From Chromobacterium haemolyticum (GTDB lineage: Bacteria > Pseudomonadota > Gammaproteobacteria > Burkholderiales > Chromobacteriaceae), in the NCBI RefSeq assembly GCF_002081825.1, contig NZ_MUKU01000024.1, positions 1 through 64,000 of the forward strand: 64,000 nucleotides of DNA, read 5' to 3'. Numbering within the stretch: position 1 is the stretch's first letter; each line of letters starts with the position of its first letter. The notes under the pieces are model-generated. The model saw nothing but the letters and a program-made list of their open reading frames with translations. It was not told the origin of the DNA and did not search any database. Below are positions 35,742 through 45,049 of this stretch, one piece after another. Made by a program: the position numbers and the translations under genes.

Positions 35742-36221
35742 TCAGCCTTGTACCTTGTAAACGTTGGAGGAGAGTTGCAGGGTGGCGTCGAAGGTGACCG
35801 GCGGCCGGTGCGGATGCACTTTCAGCACCGCGTCGACGCGGAAGCGCAGGTGGCGCTCCATCTCGCGCGGCGCGTCCAGATTCACCCGCACGCGGGACAG
35901 CCGCGGTTCGTGCACTTCGATAGCGCGGCGCAGCTGTTCGCGCAGCAGTTCGCGGTCTTGCGGATTGAGCAGGCTGATGCCGGACAAATCCGGAATGCCG
36001 AAGCTCAGCATGCTGTCGTGGGCCTGCGGGTACATGTCGAACAGTTCTTGCAAGGGCGCGAGCCGGGTGTTCAGCAGCGCTTCCAGATCCCGCGCCAGCG
36101 AGCGCTTGATCTGCGGCAGTTCGTACAACATGGTTTCCGCGCCGTGGCTGTTGTCCGGCTGGTCGTCCAGCAGCCGGTCCAGCACCGACGGCAGGATCTG
36201 GGCGTGACGGCCGCTGTGCAT
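35742..36221 (-). CDS. tssE: T6SS baseplate protein TssE (gp25-like)
   Basis: 159 residues, the normal length of TssE, a wedge component of the T6SS baseplate related to phage T4 gp25. Visible marks are the N-terminal PSVLDRLLDD (a leucine-rich helix), DLEALLNTR, the MLSFGIPDLSG segment and the acidic C-terminal region VDAVLKVHP. Its start lies a few bases after the tssL stop; it is followed by vgrG1. The tssJ-tssK-tssL-tssE order is common in betaproteobacterial T6SS loci. Confidence 0.95.
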   Translation of the reverse strand: MHSGRHAQILPSVLDRLLDDQPDNSHGAETMLYELPQIKRSLARDLEALLNTRLAPLQELFDMYPQAHDSMLSFGIPDLSGISLLNPQDRELLREQLRRAIEVHEPRLSRVRVNLDAPREMERHLRFRVDAVLKVHPHRPPVTFDATLQLSSNVYKVQG

Positions 36222-36224
36222 GGC

Positions 36225-36926
36225 TTACAGGCCGAAAATGGATTGGAGCTGGTTGGACAGCAGCCAGCGGTAGGCGACGAAGATGCCGGCGCCCACCACC
36301 GCCAGCAGGGCGAAGTACAGCCACAGCGGCAGTTCATGGCGGACAAAGGCCTGGAAGCGTTGCGGCAGCTGCCAGTTGGGCGCGAACTCGGCCTTGCCGC
36401 CGCGCACTTGCTGGATTTCCTGGCCCAGCTTGTGGGTCAGGTAGCCCAGTTTTTCCTGGCCTTCCAGCAGGTATTTGCCTTGGAAGCCCAGCAGCAGGCA
36501 GGTGTAGAACACTTCCAGCGGCTCGATATGGGCGGCTGGGTCCAGGCGCAGTTGTTCCAAGCGGTTGAAGAAGCCTTCGCCGGCCAGATGCTCGCCAAAC
36601 AGCCGCAGTTGCAGCGGCATGCGCTCCCATTCGTCGCGGATGTCGAACTCGGAGGACAGGATGATCTCGTCCATCAAGGCGCAAAACGCGTACTTGGAAT
36701 GGTTGATGGCGTTCTGGTCCTTGCCGAAGTTGCGGGCGTTGCGCTCGTACTGGTTCAGGAACTGATCGACGCGGCGGTTGAACTCCACCGCGCTGCTGGG
36801 GGCGTTGCCGTCCCGCAGCAGGAATAGCAGGTAGATGCCGTCTTCCAGCATTTCGCGCAGGGTGGGGGCCGAGGCGGAGGCTACGGCCAGCGGGCGTTCT
36901 TGGAGTGTTGCGGCGGTTTGGTTCAT
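36225..36926 (-). CDS. tssL: T6SS inner-membrane protein TssL (DotU family, short form)
   Basis: 233 residues with a cytoplasmic helical hook and one C-terminal membrane helix (about 203-223, LWLYFALLAVVGAGIFVAYRW). Family marks are the N-terminal GIYLLFLLRDG, NHSKYAFCALMDEIILSS and YTCLLLGFQGKY. Unlike extended TssL forms it has no OmpA/peptidoglycan-binding domain; that role may be filled by the separate OmpA-like lipoprotein at 47802. It forms the membrane complex with TssM and TssJ. It starts 7 bases after the tssK stop and ends 3 bases before tssE. Confidence 0.95.
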   Translation of the reverse strand: MNQTAATLQERPLAVASASAPTLREMLEDGIYLLFLLRDGNAPSSAVEFNRRVDQFLNQYERNARNFGKDQNAINHSKYAFCALMDEIILSSEFDIRDEWERMPLQLRLFGEHLAGEGFFNRLEQLRLDPAAHIEPLEVFYTCLLLGFQGKYLLEGQEKLGYLTHKLGQEIQQVRGGKAEFAPNWQLPQRFQAFVRHELPLWLYFALLAVVGAGIFVAYRWLLSNQLQSIFGL

Positions 36927-36933
36927 GGCGGCC

Positions 36934-38280
36934 TCAGCGGAATACGGCGATCAGTTCAAGCGTCAGGTTGGAGAGCGTCTGCGGCATATAAATGCAGATG
37001 CTGCGCGATTGCAGCATGCGGCCGAAGATGTCGCCGTGCGGTTCCAGCGCGAAATAGTGGTTGCCCACGCGCACCGGGATGGCGGACGGGGTCTGCGCCG
37101 CATGGCTGAGCGCCACACCGCGCATCGCGGAGTTGAGGATTTTTTCCACGTCGTCCGGCGCGCCGATTTTCATCTTCAGCGGCACGCTGTCGATGATCTG
37201 GCTGGCCGGCAATTCGCTCTGCACCGACAGGTAGTAATCGACGTTCTCCAGCAGGCGGTCGCTCTCCAGCCGGCCGATGTAGAAGGACGGCTTGGGCGAA
37301 TGCAGCGGGATGATGGCGTAACGCGAGGAGATCACGGTTTCCAGCAGTTCGCGGATCTGCGTGTCCAGCGCGGCCAGCACGGCGTGCAGGTCGTCGTGGC
37401 GGTAGGCCGGGATGTCGGACAGGGTGTAATGGGTGGAGAAGGTCTGCAGCTCGCCGCAGAATTCGGCCAGCGCCAGGTACAGTTCTTCTGGGTGCAGCGG
37501 GCTGGACAGGGACAGGTGGCGTAGCTTGGCAAAGTTGCGGTTGACGGTGTGCAGCAGCCAGAAGGAGCTGATGTCGCTGGAGCTGTACTCCATCACGTTC
37601 TTGGCGCGTTCGCGCTGTCCGCCGGACAGCGCCTGGTTTTTGACCAGCAGGATGTCCAGCAGGCGGCGCAGCATGTGGCTGACCTCGCGCGAGCCTTCCA
37701 CCGTGGCCAGCGGCGGGATGAAGCCGCCGCCCAAGCCCCATTGGCCGGTGGCGTCTTTCTCCAGGCGGCACAGCGGAATGGCGTCGTAGCCGTCGCGGTT
37801 CTCTTCCTCGATCATCAGCCGCACGTCCAGCTCCAGCGTGGACAGATCGGCGTCCAGAGCCTGGGTGTAGAGGTCGGCCACTTCCGCGCTGGCGCTTTGA
37901 AAGCGGGCGGGGCGGGACATGACTTCGCCGTTGCGGGTATTGCCGCCGTAAGGCTGCATATGGGCGAGACAGGCGTAAAGCGTGGTCTTGATGCCGGCTT
38001 GCGGCAAGGTGTTCAGGTCGCGGGACAGCGGCAGCGGCGCACTGGCCGGCGCTTGGTACAGCGTGCCGTCGCGGAACAGGATGGACAGCGCGTCGATGCG
38101 GACGGTGCCGCCCTTGAGCGCCTGTTCGTCCAAGGCAATATGCTGCAGGCCCCAAGCGTGGCGCTGGCTCAGTTGCTGCCGCGCGGCGACATGCTGTTCC
38201 AGCAAGAGGGTTTGCTGCTGAAAGTGCTGCGGGCGCAGGAACATGCCTTCGCCCCAGAGCACTCGTTTGGCTTGTTGCAT
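36934..38280 (-). CDS. tssK: T6SS baseplate protein TssK
   Basis: 448 residues, the normal size of TssK, which connects the baseplate wedges to the membrane complex through TssL. Typical marks are the N-terminal VLWGEGMFLRPQHFQQQ and the C-terminal receptor-binding domain with NHYFALEPHGDIFGRMLQSRSICIYMP. The start codon lies at 38278-38280; upstream is a 268-base gap before tssJ. The gene heads the run tssK-tssL-tssE-vgrG1-rhs. Confidence 0.96.
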   Translation of the reverse strand: MQQAKRVLWGEGMFLRPQHFQQQTLLLEQHVAARQQLSQRHAWGLQHIALDEQALKGGTVRIDALSILFRDGTLYQAPASAPLPLSRDLNTLPQAGIKTTLYACLAHMQPYGGNTRNGEVMSRPARFQSASAEVADLYTQALDADLSTLELDVRLMIEEENRDGYDAIPLCRLEKDATGQWGLGGGFIPPLATVEGSREVSHMLRRLLDILLVKNQALSGGQRERAKNVMEYSSSDISSFWLLHTVNRNFAKLRHLSLSSPLHPEELYLALAEFCGELQTFSTHYTLSDIPAYRHDDLHAVLAALDTQIRELLETVISSRYAIIPLHSPKPSFYIGRLESDRLLENVDYYLSVQSELPASQIIDSVPLKMKIGAPDDVEKILNSAMRGVALSHAAQTPSAIPVRVGNHYFALEPHGDIFGRMLQSRSICIYMPQTLSNLTLELIAVFR

Positions 38281-38548
38281 TACTGATACACCTTGTCTGG
38301 ATACCTACGTCAATTTCAATTGCGCCTGAAAATTCATTGGCTTGTCAGCCGGGCGAGGCCGCGGTGGGCGAAGGAGCGAACGGGCTTTGAGCCACGTCAT
38401 GGCCAAGACTGTCCGCATCCGGTAATAACACCCTGTTCAAACTGTGTACACGATCGCTAAAATGCGCGACATTTTGCAGCAAGAGCGCCGCCCTTGTCAT
38501 GCAAAAGAGTTTGTTAATTTTCAGCGTTGCCCGGCGCCGCGGCGGGCC
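38281..38548 (-). other. Intergenic gap between tssJ and tssK
   Basis: 268 bases with no convincing gene. Such a gap inside a compact T6SS operon suggests a separate promoter for tssK onward. I could not find a convincing -10/-35 pair at sensible spacing and report none. Confidence 0.5.
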
Positions 38549-39088
38549 TCAGTTTCGGCTGGCGGCGCAGTCCGCCTTGGCGGACGCAGGCTGGCCAGGC
38601 ATGGTCAAGGCCTTGGGCTTGATGGCTTCCAGGTGGCAATCGGCGGCGCGGAAGCTCAGGTCTTTGCTGCGGACGGCGTCGGCGTCGTACAACAGACGCC
38701 AGAAGTGGGCGTCCGGACGGCGGAAAAAGCCGACGACGCCGATGAATTGAGCGTCTTTTTCAATGGTGACGTCTTCCAGTGTCACTTTACCACCTGGCAA
38801 AAAGGTCAGTTCTTTGCTGTTGATCAGACTGTCGCCCAGCAGTTCTGATTCAGGCTTGCCGCTGGACAGCGCCTCCATGGTCAGGCGGTTGAAAGCCTGC
38901 TGGTTTTTCAGCTGGTAGACGTGTACCACCACGGACAGCGGTTTGCCTTTGGCGTCGCGGTTTAGCGACGCGCTGCCCTCTGCTTTGATGTCGATGGTCT
39001 TGGTGCTGGAACAAGCGGTCAGAGAGGCTATGGCAATGGCGTAAAATAGGGCTCGGGCCCGTTGCCAGCTGGGGCGTTTTTTCATCAT
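38549..39088 (-). CDS. tssJ: T6SS outer-membrane lipoprotein TssJ
   Basis: 179 residues. A lipoprotein signal peptide ends in the lipobox SLTAC with C26 as the lipidated cysteine. The body matches TssJ: a beta sandwich with VVVHVYQLKNQQAF, the loop-bearing LLGDSLINSKELTFLPG (the L1-2 loop region that touches TssM) and IGVVGFFRRPD. It anchors TssM to the outer membrane. It starts at the edge of the divergent promoter region shared with the tagX-like gene. Confidence 0.95.
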   Translation of the reverse strand: MMKKRPSWQRARALFYAIAIASLTACSSTKTIDIKAEGSASLNRDAKGKPLSVVVHVYQLKNQQAFNRLTMEALSSGKPESELLGDSLINSKELTFLPGGKVTLEDVTIEKDAQFIGVVGFFRRPDAHFWRLLYDADAVRSKDLSFRAADCHLEAIKPKALTMPGQPASAKADCAASRN

Positions 39089-39268
39089 GACGGCGGTTCC
39101 TAACGATTGGATTTGTGACTATCTGCTATCGAAAGTATCCCAAATTTTTGGTTTAATTGGAATGCATGCTTTGCCGCAAATTGATTTGCATGTGGTGGTT
39201 AAAATCAGAGATCGGGTAGCTCAAGCTATTGATTTAAATTGTAATGTCATTTATCGTCTCGCGTCAAA
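39089..39268. promoter_or_regulatory. Divergent T6SS promoter region
   Basis: 180 AT-rich bases between tssJ (minus) and the M15 peptidase gene (plus), the natural place for promoters of both halves of the T6SS core. One sigma-70-like pair points toward the plus strand (TTGATT at 39229-39234, 17 bases, TATCGT at 39252-39257), but it would leave almost no leader. A 14-bp palindrome lies at 39176-39189. Confidence 0.5.
39176..39189. promoter_or_regulatory. Palindromic operator-like site in the T6SS divergent promoter
   Basis: GCAAAT-TG-ATTTGC is a perfect 14-bp palindrome placed near the middle of the divergent intergenic region, about 90 bases from each start codon. The position suits a regulator that controls both directions. 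Which protein binds is unknown. Confidence 0.4.
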
Positions 39269-40135
39269 ATGCATTTGAACTATATCTTGCCGATCCTGGT
39301 GCTTGGCATCGTTTTGCTCCTGTCCTGGTTGGGCTGGAAATTCTTCCTGGGACAGCCCCGCATCTTGGAAGGGAGCCGCTCGCCAAAGCCTGTTCTGTCT
39401 GGAGGGGAGGCTTTGGCCGGAGCCATTGCCGCAGGGCCGGAAACACTGACTGAAAAGCGGGCGGTGAGCGCCGCTTTTTTGCGTGTGTCGCGCCGGGCGC
39501 CCAGCGCCGCCGCGCGTTACTGGCGGGTGTGGCTGCCGGTGGTGTCACTGTTGCTGGTGGCCTTGGCGGTGGCCATCACGCTGAAATTGAACCGTTTTCA
39601 CCGCAGTCCCGAGTTTGAAGCGGCAGAATATGCCCAAGTCATAAGAATTAAGCAGACGCTGTTGGAGGAAAAACTGGTGCCCCCGCCGCCGCTTCCTCCG
39701 GAAGCATTTGTCAATGTCATTGCGGAGCGACCCAGTCTGGGACATGCGGACCGAGACTGGAGCAAGCTGAATCCCGAGTTTGTGCAAGTGGTGCTGCGGG
39801 TAATGGAAAAAATGAAGGCCAGAGGCTTCCCCATGGTGCTGCTGGAGGGCTATCGCAGTCCGGAGCGCCAGGATTCGCTGGCCGGGCAGGCCACGCTGGT
39901 GACCAAGGCCAAGGGCGGGCAGAGCAAACATCAATACGGTTTGGCGGTGGACCTGGCGCCCATTCGCGAAGGCAAGGTAGTGATATCGGAACGCGATCCC
40001 TGGGCGATGCAGGCTTACAACGCGCTGGGAGAAGAGGCGACGGCGGCCGGCCTGACTTGGGGCGGCAACTGGAGTTTCAAGGATTTCGGGCATATCGAGC
40101 GCTCAGGCTCGCTGAAGTCCTTACTCAAAAAATAA
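39269..40135 (+). CDS. M15-family peptidase of the T6SS locus (TagX-like)
   Basis: 288 residues with two membrane helices (about 3-26 and 88-108) and a C-terminal M15/VanY-type peptidase domain. The zinc ligands are visible: H221 and D228 in SKHQYGLAVDL and H275 in DFGHIE; the substrate-binding GYRSPERQ precedes them. TagX proteins in other T6SS loci cut peptidoglycan cross-links so that the trans-envelope complex can be built, and this gene stands first in the tssM half, which fits that role. The ribosome-binding site is weak. Confidence 0.85.
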   Translation: MHLNYILPILVLGIVLLLSWLGWKFFLGQPRILEGSRSPKPVLSGGEALAGAIAAGPETLTEKRAVSAAFLRVSRRAPSAAARYWRVWLPVVSLLLVALAVAITLKLNRFHRSPEFEAAEYAQVIRIKQTLLEEKLVPPPPLPPEAFVNVIAERPSLGHADRDWSKLNPEFVQVVLRVMEKMKARGFPMVLLEGYRSPERQDSLAGQATLVTKAKGGQSKHQYGLAVDLAPIREGKVVISERDPWAMQAYNALGEEATAAGLTWGGNWSFKDFGHIERSGSLKSLLKK

Positions 40136-40156
40136 CGGTTTTCAAGAAGGTGGTGG

Positions 40157-43100
40157 GTGTTTATGAAAGGTTGGCTGCGTCACGCCAAAGTGGCTTCGGC
40201 AATCGGGTTCCTGATCCTGATCGCTCTGATCTGGTTCCTGGGGCCGTGGTTGGGCCTGGAGTCGCTGGAAGCCCGTTTGGGCTGGATTATCGGCGTCATG
40301 TTGTTATGGGTGCTGACCCTGCTGGTGGGCCAGGTTTTGGCGCGCCGCGCCGGCGGTCTGGTGGAGCGCATGCTGCGCAAGCAGGCGGACGAGGCGGTGA
40401 TCAACGCCAGCTCCGACAAGCGCGCCGAGGTCACCCTGCTGCGCCAGCGGCTGCTGGGCGCGATAGACACCTTGAAGAAATCCAAGCTGGGCAGCGCCAG
40501 CGGCAGCGCCGCCTTGTACGAGTTGCCTTGGTACATGATCATCGGCCACCCGGCGGCGGGTAAAAGCTCGGCCATTCTGCAGTCCGGCCTGACCTTTCCG
40601 TTCAGCGACAAGAGCGGCATTCAGGGCGTGGGCGGCACCCGCAACTGCGACTGGTTCTTCTCCACCGAAGGGGTGCTGCTGGACACCGCCGGCCGCTACG
40701 CCACCCAGAGTGAAGATAGGGTGGAGTGGTTGGAATTCCTCAAGCTGCTGAAAAAACACCGGGCCAAGGCGCCGGTCAACGGCATCTTGATCGCCATCAG
40801 CCTGCCGGAGTTGGCGCAACACCATAGCGAAGGCTTCACCCTGTACGCGCGTCAGATCCGCGAGCGCATTCACGAGGTGTGCAACACTTTCGGCCTCTTG
40901 GTGCCCATCTATCTGGTGTTCACCAAGCTGGACCTCTTGGGCGGCTTCGCCCAGTTCTTCCAGGATGCTAGCGACGAAGACCGCGCCAGGGTCTGGGGCG
41001 CGACGCTGAGCGCGGATCAGGGCACGGGCTTCGACGTGGCCAATGTGACCGGCCAGCAGTTCGAACTCTTGTATCGCGGCCTGGTGCAGGCCGGCGAGGA
41101 AAAACTGATCCAGTACCGCGGCGATCAGGTCAAGCCGGCCCATTTCGCCTTCCCCATCGAATTCCATGGCCTGAAAGAGGCGGTGGTCAAATTCGTCAAG
41201 CTGCTGCACGAAGAAGACCCTTACCACGCGCGGCCTTTGCTGCGCGGTTTCTATTTCACCAGCGCCCTGCAAGAGGGCGTGCCGCGCATCGTGGCCGCCA
41301 ATCGCGTGCAAGGCCAGTTCGACCTGAGCCAGGGCGGCCAGGAGATGAAGCAGGCGCCGGCGTCTTACAGCTACTTCCTGCGCAATCTGTTCCGCGACGT
41401 GCTGTTCCAGGATCAACACCTGATCTCCCGGCAGACCAAGCCCAGCGGCAGCCGCTGGCGTCTGTTCGGCATGGCCGCAGGAGTGTTGTCGTTGGCCGCG
41501 CTGGCCAGCTTCTGGACCTGGTCCTTCATCGGCAACCAGCATTTGCTGGACGAGGTGAAGGCCGAGCGCGCGCAGGCGCAAAAGCTGGCCGCCAGCGGGC
41601 AGCTGTACGACAAGCTGCGTTCGCTGCAGATCCTGCAGAAGCGCCTTGAGGAATTGCAGTCCTACCGCAAGAACGGCGCGCCGTGGCAAGTGGGCCTGGG
41701 CCTGTACCAGGGCAAGGAGCTGGAGCCGCAACTGCGCCGCGAGTACTTCGCCGGCCTGAAGGAAGCGATGCTGCGCCCGGTGCAGCGCAATCTGGAAACC
41801 ACGCTGGTGGCCCTGAAGCCGGAAGCGCCCGCTCCGACGCCCGCGCCCGCACCGGTAGTGAGCGAACCGCCCAAACCGGCCGCGCCCGCGCCCGCTCCGT
41901 TCAAGCCCAAGCCTAAAAAGCACGCGCCGCGCGGCGGCCTGCCCAATATCAACCTGAGCGCGCTGGATTGGCCGCAACGCGCCACCACCGCCAAGCTGGA
42001 AGCCTCCGCGGCGCAAGGCGAGGCCGCCGCTGCGCAACGCAATCCGCAGCAGCTGGACGCCAGCTACAACGCTTTGAAAACCTATCTGATGCTGCACGAG
42101 CAGAAGCGTATGGACGAAGCGCATCTGATCGACCAGTTGCCGCGCTACTGGCGGCCCTATCTGGAAAGCCAGCGCGGTCAGTATTCGGTCGAAGAAGTGA
42201 TGGCGGTGGCCGAGAAGCTGGTGGCTTTCTACGTTAGCCAGATCAAGGAAGCGGACCTGCCGCTGATCGACAACAACGCCAAGGTGGTGGGCGAAGCGCG
42301 CGACGTGCTGCGCGGCTCCTTCAAGCGCCTGTCCGCCCAGGAGCGGGTGTTCAACGAAATCAAGGCCCGCGCCAACACTCGCTTCGCGCCGCTGACCGTG
42401 GCGCGGATTCTGGACAACCGCGACTTGGATGTAATGGCAGGCAGCCAGATGGTAGAGGGCGCCTACACTCGCGAAGCCTGGAACAGCTACGTTAAGGGCG
42501 CTATCGACGAAGCCAGCAAGGGCGAAATCCGCAGCGACGACTGGGTGCTGGCCTCGTCCACTCAGGACAATCTGGGCCGGGACGGCGACGTGGAGAAAAA
42601 CCGCGCCGCGCTGGAAGCCCTGTACCGGGGCCAATACGCCGCCGCCTGGAAGAAATTCCTGATCGGCGTCACCACTCGCGACTTCACCAATCCGGCCCAG
42701 TCCGCCTCCGCGATGGCGCGGCTGTCCGACAAGCAAAGCTCGCCCATCAAGCTGGTGCTGGCGCGCGCGGCGATGGAAACCGCCTGGGACAACCCGTCGG
42801 AACTGAACCGCTCGCTGGAAAACGCCAAGCAGTCGATGCTGGAAAAAACCGCGGAATTCCTCAAGGGCGGCAGCTCGTCGGCCCAGGCGGACAAGACCAA
42901 GCTGTACGGCGAAGTGGGCCGTCAGTTCGCCGGCGTGGCGCAACTGGTCAAGGGCGACAACCCGCCGATCAACGCCTACCTGGATCAGCTGGCCAAGCTG
43001 AAAGCCAAGCTGGCGGCGATCTCCAGCACCGACGAACCCGGCCCGCAAGCCCGCGCCGCCTTGCAGGCGACCCTGGGCGGCTCCGGTTCGGAACTGGGCG

Positions 43101-43933
43101 ACACCGCCTCCTTCGTAGACAACACCCTGCTGAGCCAGGTCACGCCGGAAACCGGCGAGATGGTGCGGCCGATGTTGGTGCGTCCGCTGACCCAGTCCTA
43201 CAACGCTCTGTTGGGGCCGGTGGCCAACGACATCAACCAGGCCTGGGCCAACGAAGTGCTGCCGCAGTGGAAGCAACTGGCCGGCAAATATCCGTTCGCG
43301 GATTCCAGCAACAGCGCCTCGGTGGCGGAGATCAGCCGCTTTGTCAAAGCCAACGACGGCACGCTGGACAAATTCATCAACAAATACCTGAACGGCCTGG
43401 TGCAGAAGAAGGGCGATCAATTGGTGCCGCGCGCTTGGGGCAATATGGGGGTCAAGTTCAACCCGGCCTTCTTGTCCAGCGTCAGCAGCCTGTCCGCGCT
43501 GGCCAACGCCCAGTTACAAGATGGCGAAAACACCCGCTTCGAACTGCAGCCCACTCCGACGCCGGGCCTGTCCGAAATCGTGTTCGAGGTGGACGGTCAG
43601 GAACTGCGCTACCGCAACGGCCCGCAGGCCTGGCAGCCGTTCACCTGGCCGGGCAACGGCCAGAACGCCGGCGCCCGCATCCAGGTGGTGTCCTATAGCG
43701 GCGCCAGCAGCGTGGTGGGCAACCAGCCGGGACGCATGGGTCTGATGCGCTTGCTGTCCAGCGCCAAGGTCAGCCAGGACAGCCCGGACTCAGCCCAGCT
43801 CACTTGGAACCTGCGCAAGCCCGACGGCGAGGCGCAGACGGTGAAATTCAATTTCCGCATGGTTGGCGGCGTTAATCCGCTGCAACTGAACAAGCTTTAC
43901 AAGCTGACCTTGCCTGAGCGCGTGACGCTATAA
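40157..43933 (+). CDS. tssM: T6SS inner-membrane protein TssM (IcmF family)
   Basis: About 1258 residues. Two N-terminal membrane helices (about 14-34 and 43-65), a cytoplasmic GTPase-like domain with an intact Walker A (GHPAAGKSS near residue 130), a third helix at about 434-460, and a large periplasmic part that contacts TssJ. An unusual Pro/Ala-rich linker (about 555-595, PAPTPAPAP and KPKPKK) lies early in the periplasmic region. The C-terminal domain ends with the usual beta-sandwich. The start could be GTG at 40157 (better spaced from AAGAAGG) or ATG at 40163. It follows the TagX-like gene by 21 bases and precedes tagF by 13. Confidence 0.96.
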   Translation: MFMKGWLRHAKVASAIGFLILIALIWFLGPWLGLESLEARLGWIIGVMLLWVLTLLVGQVLARRAGGLVERMLRKQADEAVINASSDKRAEVTLLRQRLLGAIDTLKKSKLGSASGSAALYELPWYMIIGHPAAGKSSAILQSGLTFPFSDKSGIQGVGGTRNCDWFFSTEGVLLDTAGRYATQSEDRVEWLEFLKLLKKHRAKAPVNGILIAISLPELAQHHSEGFTLYARQIRERIHEVCNTFGLLVPIYLVFTKLDLLGGFAQFFQDASDEDRARVWGATLSADQGTGFDVANVTGQQFELLYRGLVQAGEEKLIQYRGDQVKPAHFAFPIEFHGLKEAVVKFVKLLHEEDPYHARPLLRGFYFTSALQEGVPRIVAANRVQGQFDLSQGGQEMKQAPASYSYFLRNLFRDVLFQDQHLISRQTKPSGSRWRLFGMAAGVLSLAALASFWTWSFIGNQHLLDEVKAERAQAQKLAASGQLYDKLRSLQILQKRLEELQSYRKNGAPWQVGLGLYQGKELEPQLRREYFAGLKEAMLRPVQRNLETTLVALKPEAPAPTPAPAPVVSEPPKPAAPAPAPFKPKPKKHAPRGGLPNINLSALDWPQRATTAKLEASAAQGEAAAAQRNPQQLDASYNALKTYLMLHEQKRMDEAHLIDQLPRYWRPYLESQRGQYSVEEVMAVAEKLVAFYVSQIKEADLPLIDNNAKVVGEARDVLRGSFKRLSAQERVFNEIKARANTRFAPLTVARILDNRDLDVMAGSQMVEGAYTREAWNSYVKGAIDEASKGEIRSDDWVLASSTQDNLGRDGDVEKNRAALEALYRGQYAAAWKKFLIGVTTRDFTNPAQSASAMARLSDKQSSPIKLVLARAAMETAWDNPSELNRSLENAKQSMLEKTAEFLKGGSSSAQADKTKLYGEVGRQFAGVAQLVKGDNPPINAYLDQLAKLKAKLAAISSTDEPGPQARAALQATLGGSGSELGDTASFVDNTLLSQVTPETGEMVRPMLVRPLTQSYNALLGPVANDINQAWANEVLPQWKQLAGKYPFADSSNSASVAEISRFVKANDGTLDKFINKYLNGLVQKKGDQLVPRAWGNMGVKFNPAFLSSVSSLSALANAQLQDGENTRFELQPTPTPGLSEIVFEVDGQELRYRNGPQAWQPFTWPGNGQNAGARIQVVSYSGASSVVGNQPGRMGLMRLLSSAKVSQDSPDSAQLTWNLRKPDGEAQTVKFNFRMVGGVNPLQLNKLYKLTLPERVTL

Positions 43934-43946
43934 GGGAGACACAGTC

Positions 43947-44966
43947 ATGGCGTTCAATTTCAAGCGGGCGCAGGAAACGCCTCCGCAATTCTGCATTTTC
44001 GGCAAGTTGCCGCGCCGCGGCGACTTCGTCCGCGTCAATGCCACCCACCCGGCGGCCACTCAGCTGGACCAGCTGCTGGCGCAAAGCCTGGGCGGGCTGG
44101 AGGCCGGTCCGGGCGCGGTGGAGCGCTACCGCGCGATGCCGGGCACCAGCTTTGTGCTGCGTAGCCACGACCAAATGTGGCTGTCGCTGGGCGTGATGCA
44201 GCCCAGCCGCGATGAAAGCGGCCGTAATTATCCCTTGGTGGCGGCCTCGCTGATGCCTTGCGACGGGCCTTTGCCGCCGCTGTCGGTGTTGATGCTGGCT
44301 AATGAGCTGTTCTTCTCCGGCTTGAAGGAGCAACTGAGCAGCGCCATCGACAACGCGGTGGAAATGCTGGCTTGCCGCCAGTTTCTGGAGGAGCAGTCCT
44401 TGTTCGGCATCTCCTCCGTGGCGGATCTGGACTTGGCGCAGCAACTGCTGGAGCGGCATCTGAGCGTGACGCCGGCTTCTCATCTGAGCCGGCTGTTGAG
44501 CAGCCGGGGCCTGCCGGATCTGGAAACGGTGCTTCTGGCCTTCACCTTCCACCACCAGCTGTTGCGCAAGTTCCAGGGCAGCCTGACGGCGCAGACCTAT
44601 CTGCTGCCGCTGCCGGACAGCGATGGCGAAGACATGTTGGCCGCGGCCACTTGGTTGTCGCTGTACCAGGCGGCTACCGCCGGCCAGGCCGGCCAAGCGG
44701 AGCAATGTCTGCTGATTCACCGGCCGGAAGGGCGCTTCCTGGCCCTGCTGCCGGGCGACTTGAATGAGCAGATTGTCTCGCAGTGCTGGGGAGGGCAGCT
44801 GGATGCCCGCTTCATCGTCGACGTGGCTGAGCCGCAGGCGCCGTGGCGCAGCCATCAGGCCTACGCCGAAGCGGCTTACATCCTGGGGCGGAGGCTGAAC
44901 GATCCGTCCATTTCGGTGGCGCAGTTGCGCGAAGTGGCGTCCAGCCTGTCGCGCAGCGTGGCCTGA
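43947..44966 (+). CDS. tagF: T6SS-associated protein TagF (ImpM family)
   Basis: 339 residues. The N-terminal domain (FCIFGKLPRRGDFVRVN, then RNYPLVAASLMP) is the ImpM/TagF fold. In other bacteria TagF acts after translation to hold back T6SS assembly, often by binding Fha or acting against the PpkA kinase pathway. No ppkA, pppA or fha gene is in the window, so the partner is unknown. The C-terminal 150 residues are less conserved. It lies between tssM and tssB with short gaps. Confidence 0.88.
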   Translation: MAFNFKRAQETPPQFCIFGKLPRRGDFVRVNATHPAATQLDQLLAQSLGGLEAGPGAVERYRAMPGTSFVLRSHDQMWLSLGVMQPSRDESGRNYPLVAASLMPCDGPLPPLSVLMLANELFFSGLKEQLSSAIDNAVEMLACRQFLEEQSLFGISSVADLDLAQQLLERHLSVTPASHLSRLLSSRGLPDLETVLLAFTFHHQLLRKFQGSLTAQTYLLPLPDSDGEDMLAAATWLSLYQAATAGQAGQAEQCLLIHRPEGRFLALLPGDLNEQIVSQCWGGQLDARFIVDVAEPQAPWRSHQAYAEAAYILGRRLNDPSISVAQLREVASSLSRSVA

Positions 44967-45049
44967 GTAGTGACGTAACACCGGAACGGCCGGCGATATC
45001 CGCAGAGGCCGCTCCAATCAGAGCTTTGTGAACTTGAGAGAGAACCATC

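Noticed and set aside
40304-43420. 1038-codon open frame opposite tssM
   Set aside because: Shadow of tssM; high GC keeps the reverse frame free of stops.
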